Source: JBFELU01 sp041572755
Lineage (GTDB): Bacteria > Actinomycetota > Acidimicrobiia > Spongiisociales > UBA11373
Length of the DNA stretch: 64,000 nt
Direction: 5' to 3'
Assembly (NCBI GenBank): GCA_041572755.1
Contig: JBFFRY010000013.1
Location: 1 to 64,000, forward strand
Shown here: positions 57,587 through 64,000 of the stretch, one piece after another
Numbering within the stretch: position 1 is the stretch's first letter
Layout: every line of letters starts with the position of its first letter
Made by a program: the position numbers and the translations under genes
The notes under the pieces: model-generated
Told to the model about the DNA's origin: nothing
What the model saw: only the letters and a program-made list of their open reading frames with translations
Databases searched by the model: none

Positions 57587-58042
57587 ATGCGTGCAGTCGT
57601 ACAGCGAGTGGGTGAGGCCCGGGTCCTCGTGGGTGGCGAGGTCGTCGGCGCCATCGAGCACGGGCTGGCCGTGCTCCTCGGCGTCGCCGCCGGGGATGAC
57701 TCCCGGGATGCCGAGGCGGTCGCGGGGAAGCTGAGCGGTCTCCGGGTCTTCGCCGATGGGGCGGGGAAGATGAACCTGGCCGTCTCCGACGTCGGTGGGT
57801 CGGTGCTCGTCGTCAGTCAGTTCACCCTGCTCGCCGACATCCGCAAAGGGCGCCGTCCCTCCTTCGTGGCCGCAGCCCCGCCCGACGATGCAGATCGCCT
57901 CGTCTCCGAGGTGGTCGAGAAGCTGGAGGAGATGGGTATCCCTTGTGCCACCGGCACCTTCGGTGCCCAGATGCGGGTCGAGCTGATCAACGACGGCCCG
58001 GTGACGATCATCATCGAATCGGAGCAGGGTCGCATTCTCTGA
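57587..58042 (+). CDS. dtd: D-aminoacyl-tRNA deacylase
   Basis: DTD removes D-amino acids (and glycine from tRNA-Ala) that were wrongly attached to tRNA. The 151-residue protein has MRAVVQRVGEARVLVGGEVV, the SQFTL motif in LVVSQFTLLADIRKGRRPSF, and the NDGPVT motif near 139, which forms the active site with its Gly-cisPro partner. These positions match the family. The ATG follows the mini-protein stop by 15 bases, so it may belong to the TrkA-regulator transcript. Confidence 0.95.
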   Translation: MRAVVQRVGEARVLVGGEVVGAIEHGLAVLLGVAAGDDSRDAEAVAGKLSGLRVFADGAGKMNLAVSDVGGSVLVVSQFTLLADIRKGRRPSFVAAAPPDDADRLVSEVVEKLEEMGIPCATGTFGAQMRVELINDGPVTIIIESEQGRIL

Positions 58043-58049
58043 TCCCTCC

Positions 58050-58055
58050 TACAGT
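58050..58055 (+). promoter_or_regulatory. -10 box TACAGT of a leaderless start
   Basis: The box ends eight bases before the GTG of the haem-binding protein gene. It excludes the in-frame TTG at 58055, which overlaps the box. Confidence 0.5.
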
Positions 58056-58063
58056 TGGTCGGC

Positions 58064-58678
58064 GTGAAGCGGCTCCAGACCCTCCTTCGGGATCACGCCC
58101 GGGGCGTGATCATCGCCGCCGGCGCCGCGATCGCACTGTTCTTTGCACCGTGGCCGACCGTCGGCCTCCTCGCCCTGGCAACGGCATCGTTGTGGCTGTA
58201 CCGGGTCCGCTCCAATCGGAACCCTCCCTCCTCGAGGGGCGAACGGACCAGGATGATGGCCTCGAGCGGGCTGCTCGTTCTCGCCGGAACCTTCTTCGCG
58301 ATCCAGTTCATCCCTTATGGGCGGGCTCACGAGAACCCGCCGGTGTTGGTGGAGATGTCCTGGGATTCGGCGCAGACCGAGGAGCTCTTCCGGAGGGCGT
58401 GCGCCGATTGCCACAGCAACGAGACGGTGTGGCCCTGGTTCAGCAGCATCGCCCCGGCTTCGTGGTGGGTGACCGCCAACGTCGAGGCGGGCCGGGACGC
58501 CTTCAACGTGTCGGAGGCCGCGCTGACCCGGGAACGGGTGGCCACCGCCATCGATGAGATCTCGACCGGCCGGATGCCCCCCTCCTACTACACGATGACC
58601 AAGTTCTCGGCCCGGCTTTCCGATGAGGAGTCCGCTCGTCTGATCGAGGGACTGGAGCGCTCGATGGCGGCCCCCTAG
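58064..58678 (+). CDS. Membrane-anchored haem-binding domain protein
   Basis: The 204-residue protein has three hydrophobic segments in its first 90 residues. A haem_bd domain (PF14376 type) follows, with ACADCHSNETVWPWFSSIAP near 120-140. The CxxCH motif binds a c-type haem, and the following W-P-W-F-S pattern is diagnostic. Members occur as redox proteins outside the cytoplasmic membrane, but their partners are unknown. The GTG at 58064 sits eight bases after TACAGT. Its stop codon shares CTAG with that of the convergent helicase gene. Confidence 0.86.
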   Translation: MKRLQTLLRDHARGVIIAAGAAIALFFAPWPTVGLLALATASLWLYRVRSNRNPPSSRGERTRMMASSGLLVLAGTFFAIQFIPYGRAHENPPVLVEMSWDSAQTEELFRRACADCHSNETVWPWFSSIAPASWWVTANVEAGRDAFNVSEAALTRERVATAIDEISTGRMPPSYYTMTKFSARLSDEESARLIEGLERSMAAP

Positions 58679-61600
58679 AGGGATTCGATCCAGGCCGAAC
58701 CTTCGGGGCAGAACCGAGCGAAGTCGCAGTGGTGGCAGGCGGGCGACGGCGTTGGTTCGTACCGCCCGGCGGCGGCCGCCACAGTTAGACCCTCCAGCCG
58801 GGTGCGGGCCTCGGAGAGCCACTCGTCATCGAGGGTCTCCCCGATCTCCTCGAGCCCTCCTCCGAGGTACACGAACGCCACGCTGACCTGGGAGGGTGGC
58901 GGATCGGCGAATCCGGCTTCGAGCACGGCCACGCCGTATGCCTGGAGTTGGATGCGGCGGGCAGGGTCGTCGCTGCGGCGCCCACTCTTGAAGTCGATCA
59001 CTTCCCAGACGCCCGGCGAGCGCTGGTAGACCGCATCGATTCTGCCTGCGATCCGTCCGGCGTCGAGGGCGAGGTCGAAAGGCGCTTCGATCAGGATGGG
59101 CCGTTCCTCGGCGAAGCGAGAGGCCAGGAAGGCCGAAAAGGCCCCCTCGGCTCCCCCATGATCCTCACCGGGCCCGACGTCGTAGAGGTCCTCGGACAGG
59201 TCATCGAGCGCCATGCTGCCCCGATTGTGGAGTTCGATGCGGCGGTGGAGTTCGACTCCCCGACGCAGGTGCGTCGAGGGCCGGCGGGGGAGGCGATCGA
59301 TCTCGGACCAGTAGAAGCGCTTGGGGCACATGGCGTAGGTCACCAGCCCGGTGACCGACGTCCGGAATGGGGGCTGCTCGGCGTCCGAGGATGGGGGTTC
59401 GGCGATCCCCTCCAGGGTCAGCTCCAGTTGCTCCATCCGGGCATCGTATGCGGCCCGGGTGCCGTCCTCTTCGGCGAGACGCCGGGGGAGCAGGGGATCC
59501 TCCAGCGTTTGGCGAAGCGCGGTCCGCCAGCCGTCGGGGAATGCCGGGTCGGGCCCTCCGGGCAGGTCGTCGGCAAAGCGAAGGGTCGATGGTGGGTCGC
59601 CGGGTTCGGCGGCCGCGGTGAATTCCTCGCCGACCTCGGCGACCAGCCGGTACAACGGTCCCGGCTGCTTGGGCCGCTTCTCCGAGTACCAGAAGGCGCC
59701 GGTGCCGATGAGATGAGTGGCTGCCCGGGTGACCGCCACGTAGGCGGTTCGCCACTCCTGGTCGTCGTGGAGGGAGCGGAGGAGGTCTTTCCGCTGCGGG
59801 TCGTCGCCGGGCGGATCGGGGAGGAAGGCGGCGTCGAGACGGAGCGCGCCGGGCAGGTACTGGGGCTTCGTGACCGGATCCGGGTGGATGTGGGTCCGGG
59901 CCGGGAAGGTGTCCTTGCACAGTGACGGCAGGAACACCACCGGCCACTCGAGCCCTTTGCTGCGATGGACGGTCAGCAGCACGACGGCATCGGAGCTGCT
60001 GACCGAGGCGGTGTCGAGGGCCTCGGTGCCTCGTTCCTCGCGCAGCAGGTCCAGATAGTCGAGGAAGGCCTCGAGCGACGGGCCGCCCTCGAGCGGGCTC
60101 CACTCCTCGGCGAGGTCGAGGAAGCGATACAGGTTCAACCGTGCCGAGAGCCGGGCGGCGTCGTCGAGGGCCTCGACCTCGAGCCAGGCCCCGGTACGGT
60201 CCAGGATCGATCGGCACAGATCGACGAGCCGGGCGGCCTGGGCGGTTTCGAGGAGGCCGCGATACGCCGCGTGGAAGACCTCCAGACGGCGGCGCGGCTC
60301 GGCGCCGGGACCATCGCACTCATCGAGATGCTCGACGGCTTCGAGCAACGCCCAGCCGATGCCGGCCACGTCGTCGTCGGACATCTCCGGGCGGCGGCGC
60401 CGCACCCATCGAGCCAGCGGAGCCAGGTCGCCGAGTCCGAGTCGGTAGAAGGGGCCGAGCAGCACCCTGAGGAGCGCCGGGGCATCGTCGGGTCGACCCA
60501 GGATCCTCAGCCATGCCCACAAGTCGGCTACTTCGGGGACCTCGAGCAACCCGCCGAGCGCGGCGACCTCGACGGGTATTCCCTGCCGTTCGAGTGCCTC
60601 GCGAACGAGCCCCATCTGGCGGTGGCCCCGGAACAGGATCGCCATGTCACCCCACGGGGTGCCGCCATCGTGAAGCCGGCCCGCCTCGGTTGCGATCCAG
60701 CGGGCCTCGTCGAGGGCCGTGCGGAACCAACCGGCTCGCACGGTGCCCGGGCCGGTGCCTTCCAGCGGTTGCAGGTCTTGCCGTCGGGTTGCACCGCCGA
60801 TCCGGCTGCCGACGGCATTGGCCAAATCGATGATTCGGCCCGCGGAACGGCGGTTGACCGACAGTGGAAGGGTGACGGCCGGGTCCCCGTCTGAATCAGG
60901 GAAGTGAGCGGGAAAGGCGGCGAAGTTCTCCAGAGAGGCCCCGCGCCACTCGTAGATGGTCTGATCCGGGTCGCCGACCGCGGTGACCGGGAATCCGGCC
61001 CCGAACAGCGTCCGCAGCAACTCTCGCTGGGCCGGATTGGTGTCCTGGTATTCGTCGAGCAGGACGACCCGGTACCGGTTGCGGATCCTCTCGGCGATAT
61101 CCGGGTGCCGGGTCACCAGGCGATGGGCGCCCGTGATCAGGTCGGCGTAGTCGATCAGACCGAGGGATCGCTTGCGGGCCGCGTACCACTCGAGCGCCCG
61201 CGCCATCTCGAGACGGTGCGTCCAGACCTCGTCGGGCTCGGGGGGAGCGGCCGCAACGAGATCTGCGGGTGTGAGCAAGTGATCACCGAGCTGACCGGCG
61301 AGCAGGGCGAGCTCGTCGACGCGATGGCCGGGAGCGGTGAGATCGAGTTCGGGTGCCGCGGCGAGCGCTTGGGTCAGCAGCTGCCGCGAGTACCCGGGGG
61401 TGATGAGTCCGGCGGATCGCTCGACCCCGATGAGGGCACCGAACTCGCGCAGCAGTCCCATTGAGAAGCCGTGATAGGTGGCCACCTCCACGTCGCGACC
61501 CTCGGCGGCGAGATCGGGGAGCAGGGTGCGGAGGCGATCGGAGAGTTCGGCCGCCGCCTTGTTGGTGAAGGTGACGCCGAGGGCCTCCTCGGGAACGACC

Positions 61601-61737
61601 GTGCCGTCGCGCACCAGCGCCTGGAGTCGAAGCGCCATCGTGGTGGTCTTGCCGGTACCGGCACCGGCCAGCACCCGAAGGGGCTCCAGGGGGGCCCGGA
61701 TGACGGCGGCCTGCTGGGGAGAAGGGGTGAGCGTCAT
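58675..61737 (-). CDS. adnB: AdnB-like helicase-nuclease
   Basis: This 1020-residue protein joins a UvrD/Rep-type helicase to a RecB-type nuclease. Walker A is LAGAGTGKTTT near residue 22, and motif II is VVLLDEYQDTNPAQREL near 225. Later helicase motifs include VGDPDQTIYEWRG and VVLLTVHRSKGLEWPVV. The C-terminal nuclease has RIAGRIDAVYQ and EVIDFKSGRR. One cysteine in YAMCPKRFYW and three in CHHCDFARFC likely hold an iron-sulfur cluster. The layout matches mycobacterial AdnB, which forms a dimer with AdnA to resect DNA breaks. The ATG overlaps the upstream adnA-like gene by four bases, as expected for a stoichiometric pair. Confidence 0.88.
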   Translation of the reverse strand: MTLTPSPQQAAVIRAPLEPLRVLAGAGTGKTTTMALRLQALVRDGTVVPEEALGVTFTNKAAAELSDRLRTLLPDLAAEGRDVEVATYHGFSMGLLREFGALIGVERSAGLITPGYSRQLLTQALAAAPELDLTAPGHRVDELALLAGQLGDHLLTPADLVAAAPPEPDEVWTHRLEMARALEWYAARKRSLGLIDYADLITGAHRLVTRHPDIAERIRNRYRVVLLDEYQDTNPAQRELLRTLFGAGFPVTAVGDPDQTIYEWRGASLENFAAFPAHFPDSDGDPAVTLPLSVNRRSAGRIIDLANAVGSRIGGATRRQDLQPLEGTGPGTVRAGWFRTALDEARWIATEAGRLHDGGTPWGDMAILFRGHRQMGLVREALERQGIPVEVAALGGLLEVPEVADLWAWLRILGRPDDAPALLRVLLGPFYRLGLGDLAPLARWVRRRRPEMSDDDVAGIGWALLEAVEHLDECDGPGAEPRRRLEVFHAAYRGLLETAQAARLVDLCRSILDRTGAWLEVEALDDAARLSARLNLYRFLDLAEEWSPLEGGPSLEAFLDYLDLLREERGTEALDTASVSSSDAVVLLTVHRSKGLEWPVVFLPSLCKDTFPARTHIHPDPVTKPQYLPGALRLDAAFLPDPPGDDPQRKDLLRSLHDDQEWRTAYVAVTRAATHLIGTGAFWYSEKRPKQPGPLYRLVAEVGEEFTAAAEPGDPPSTLRFADDLPGGPDPAFPDGWRTALRQTLEDPLLPRRLAEEDGTRAAYDARMEQLELTLEGIAEPPSSDAEQPPFRTSVTGLVTYAMCPKRFYWSEIDRLPRRPSTHLRRGVELHRRIELHNRGSMALDDLSEDLYDVGPGEDHGGAEGAFSAFLASRFAEERPILIEAPFDLALDAGRIAGRIDAVYQRSPGVWEVIDFKSGRRSDDPARRIQLQAYGVAVLEAGFADPPPSQVSVAFVYLGGGLEEIGETLDDEWLSEARTRLEGLTVAAAAGRYEPTPSPACHHCDFARFCPEGSAWIESL

Positions 61738-64000
61738 CCGGAATACGCCTCTCTTCCTTCCGGCCACTCGGGGCAGGTCGATCGGACCGGGCACCGCTGG
61801 CACTGCGGCCCGGGTCGCGGCGTCCAGTCCTCGCCGGCGATGCCGGCAGCGGCCTCGGCGAGGAGGTCGGCGACGTCGTCGAGATGGGCGAGATCGAACG
61901 CCCGGACCGTGATGCCCTTGGCGCGGGTGCCCGGATACCAGAACTCGGCGGCGCCCGGCTCGCCGAGTGCGGCGATCTCGGGATCGGCCGCCGCAGCCAT
62001 GAGGTAGAAGCCGAGTTGCACCGAAGCCGCCGCCTCGGGGACGGTGGGGGGGGTGCCGCCCGTCTTGTAGTCCACGATCCGCACCAATGGGGGGGCTCCC
62101 GGCCGGTCTTCAACCTCGAGCCGGTCGATACGCCCTCGCCAAGTCGTGCTGCCCAGCCGGAGTGTCACCTCGTGCTCCACCCGGGCGACGCGACCCGATC
62201 CGGGCCATACCGTGTAGAGGCGGGTCAGCAGCCGTTCGGCTCGCTTCCGCCAGGCCGCCGCCCACGGGCCATCACCGAACGGTGTGGGGTCCCAGTGGTC
62301 CGCGAGTGCGGCGAGGGCGTCATCGAGTGATCCGTGAGGATCGCCCCGCTCGGCGGCCCGCCGCTCCACGGTCTCCAACACGCCGTGGAGCCGGTTGCCG
62401 AATTCCAGGTAGACCGACCGTCCGCCATCGATGTACAACCTCCGGCTGAGCACGTAGCGGCGGGGACACTCGAGGTAGGCATCGGCCTGACTGGGTGAGA
62501 GCACCGGATCCGGGGGGACCAGCCCGCTGTCGGCTCCGCGGGAAAGCACCCCGGCGTAGGCGTGCGGTGCTCGAGGCCGCCACGGCCCGCCGGCGACCAG
62601 GGCCCCGAGAGCGGCGCGGCGTAGGGCACCCGGCTCGATCGGGTCGCGAATGGTGCGCCGCAGCCACGCCTCGGCCTCCAACGGGGTGGCGGGGGCAGGG
62701 TCGTCGGCCGGATCCGAGAGGGCATCCTCGAGGTCGGTTCCGGCGACGAGAGGCAGAAAGCGGCTCGGCACCCCGCGGCCGTCCTCGAAACCAACGGTGG
62801 TGCAGGTCCAGACGACGCGTCGGGTGGCGCGGGTCATCGCGGTGTAGGCGAGGCGCATCTCCTCCTGAAGCCGGAAGCGGGTGTATTCGGTGGGGGCGGT
62901 CGGGATCTCAGTGATGTGGCGGGTTCCGAGCAGTGATTCACGCGCCCGGAGATCGGGGAAGACGCCTTCTCGCGCATCGGCGATCACCACGACGTCGAAC
63001 TCGAGACCCTTCGCCTGGTGGAGCGTGGTGAGCACCAGGCGATCTTCGGAGGGCGCATGGAACTCCAGGAGCGGTGTCGCCTCGAAGTCCTCGGCGGTGC
63101 TCCATGCCAGGTAGTCGGCGAGGGTGGCCTGCTGATCTCGCTCCCCGAGCCGAGCCAGGACCTGGGCCAGTGAGGACCACGCCATCCGGTCCGCCTGGGA
63201 GCGATCCGTGGTGACCGACTCGGCGAAGGCCGGGAGCTCGGACCACAGGTGCCAGAAACCCTCGGCTGCCGGCAGCTCGGTCGCCCAGGAGGCGTCGTCG
63301 AGCAGATCGGCGAGAGCGGCCCCCCCGTCGTCGAGGCCGCGGAGCACCGCAGGCCACTCGGTGCCTTCGGCTGCTCTCCGGCGGTGCAGTTCCCGCATCT
63401 TCGACAGCGGCAGGCGGAACAGCGGCCCGAGGAGGAGGCGCTGCACCGCGGTGTCCGAGCGGTGGGCGGCGGCGGCGATGCAGTCGAGGACGACCCGCAC
63501 GGCCGGATGGTCGACGAGCCTGGCATCGGGGGGATCGTGGGGGATGCCGCGCCGCTGCAGGGAGCGGGAGAGCTCCGACAAGAAGGGGTTCTTGGAGCGC
63601 ACCAGCACCGCCATGCGGCCGTACGGGGTGTGTTCCCTGAGGTGGATGCGCTCGAGAGTGGTGGCGATCCACTCCGCCTCATGGGTCTGCTGGTCGAAGG
63701 CGTAGGTTTCGACGGAGCCCCGCGTTGGAGCCGGGATGACCGGTCCGGCGCCACCCGGGAGCCGGCCACCGGCGGTCACCCGGACCGCGGCTTCGAGGAT
63801 CTCGGCGGGGACGCGGAAGGACGTCGTCAGCACGATGCGGCTCGCCGGGTCGCCGGCGGCGTCGGGAAAGGCGGTGGGGAAGGCCGCGATGTTGTCGAGT
63901 CGGGTCCCCCGGAACGAGTAGATCGACTGGTAGGGGTCGCCGGCGACCGTGAGGTTGCGGTGCGGTCGGTACAACAACTCGAGGATGCGGGCCTGAGCCA
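61734..64000 (-). CDS. adnA: AdnA-like helicase-nuclease, cut off by the window end
   Basis: About 755 residues of this protein are visible. They begin inside the helicase domain with QARILELLYRPHRNLTVAGD and PYQSIYSFRG, so the gene continues past the right edge. Later motifs are VLTTLHQAKGLEFDVVVIAD and LAYTAMTRATRRVVW. The C-terminal nuclease has CPRRYVLSRR, WRGRIDRLEVEDR, VRIVDYKTGG and the cysteines CQRCPVRSTC, the same iron-sulfur nuclease layout as its partner. The 5' end, with Walker A, is missing. In mycobacteria the AdnA gene also precedes AdnB in one operon. Confidence 0.85.
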   Translation of the reverse strand, partial: AQARILELLYRPHRNLTVAGDPYQSIYSFRGTRLDNIAAFPTAFPDAAGDPASRIVLTTSFRVPAEILEAAVRVTAGGRLPGGAGPVIPAPTRGSVETYAFDQQTHEAEWIATTLERIHLREHTPYGRMAVLVRSKNPFLSELSRSLQRRGIPHDPPDARLVDHPAVRVVLDCIAAAAHRSDTAVQRLLLGPLFRLPLSKMRELHRRRAAEGTEWPAVLRGLDDGGAALADLLDDASWATELPAAEGFWHLWSELPAFAESVTTDRSQADRMAWSSLAQVLARLGERDQQATLADYLAWSTAEDFEATPLLEFHAPSEDRLVLTTLHQAKGLEFDVVVIADAREGVFPDLRARESLLGTRHITEIPTAPTEYTRFRLQEEMRLAYTAMTRATRRVVWTCTTVGFEDGRGVPSRFLPLVAGTDLEDALSDPADDPAPATPLEAEAWLRRTIRDPIEPGALRRAALGALVAGGPWRPRAPHAYAGVLSRGADSGLVPPDPVLSPSQADAYLECPRRYVLSRRLYIDGGRSVYLEFGNRLHGVLETVERRAAERGDPHGSLDDALAALADHWDPTPFGDGPWAAAWRKRAERLLTRLYTVWPGSGRVARVEHEVTLRLGSTTWRGRIDRLEVEDRPGAPPLVRIVDYKTGGTPPTVPEAAASVQLGFYLMAAAADPEIAALGEPGAAEFWYPGTRAKGITVRAFDLAHLDDVADLLAEAAAGIAGEDWTPRPGPQCQRCPVRSTCPEWPEGREAYSG

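Noticed and set aside
1..64000. CRISPR arrays, insertion sequences, integrases, rRNA or phage genes
   Set aside because: I saw no regularly spaced repeats, no transposase or integrase motifs and no rRNA-like sequence in the window.

Overview
The window is a high-GC, densely packed bacterial chromosome segment. Its gene content points to an actinobacterium. It has a CofC/FbiD-type enzyme for coenzyme F420, a maleylpyruvate-isomerase/mycothiol-type protein, a pair of helicase-nucleases of the mycobacterial AdnAB type, and many genes whose start codon sits 6-9 bases after a -10 box with no room for a leader. A deep branch such as Acidimicrobiia is a guess only. No rRNA, CRISPR array, insertion sequence, integrase or phage gene was found.

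Bases 1-13,000 are looser and more accessory in character: a nitroreductase, a PAP2 phosphatase, an RRM protein, and then a cluster of four lipoprotein genes (3850-7443), three of them alpha/beta hydrolases. A dispersed element of about 30 bases with a conserved core, flanked by inverted repeats in two of its four copies, occurs in the gaps of this cluster. A relic of a nucleotidyl cyclase (8063-8235), an acetyltransferase-like gene, an amidohydrolase interrupted by an amber codon near its start, small dimeric alpha-beta barrel proteins, a PLP decarboxylase and a beta-lactamase-fold lipoprotein follow.

Bases 14,200-20,100 hold pgpA, an S9 peptidase and a chain of overlapping genes ending in gltX. 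A clear promoter and the tRNA-Gln and tRNA-Glu genes lie just downstream. Next come a NarL-type two-component system divergent from a dihaem cytochrome lipoprotein, an SDR enzyme, an orphan sugar-type ABC ATPase, cofC, pyruvate kinase, and a VanW/PASTA surface protein. After these come a RecB/Cas4-like nuclease, an HD-GYP phosphodiesterase and a coiled-coil nuclease-like protein. The last of these is divergent from an overlapping trio of two tandem GTPases plus an eIF2B-like protein. A lipid kinase, a phosphoribosyltransferase, a tiny cysteine-containing protein, an MFS transporter, pyrroline-5-carboxylate dehydrogenase, moaA and a nuclease-lamin-tail lipoprotein follow.

The right-hand part is dominated by DNA end processing. 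A compact nurA-herA-sbcD-sbcC operon (47423-53653) carries the same four activities as the archaeal NurA-HerA-Mre11-Rad50 cluster, and an adnA/adnB pair (58675 to the window end) lies 5 kb away. Between them are a CoA transferase/racemase, ychF, a TrkA-domain regulator, a FlgM-like mini-protein, dtd and a haem-binding protein.

The most unusual items are the repeat-bearing lipoprotein cluster with an apparently catalytically dead hydrolase, the GTPase-GTPase-eIF2B operon, the UMF1 transporter with a large inserted beta-rich domain, and the four-gene resection operon.
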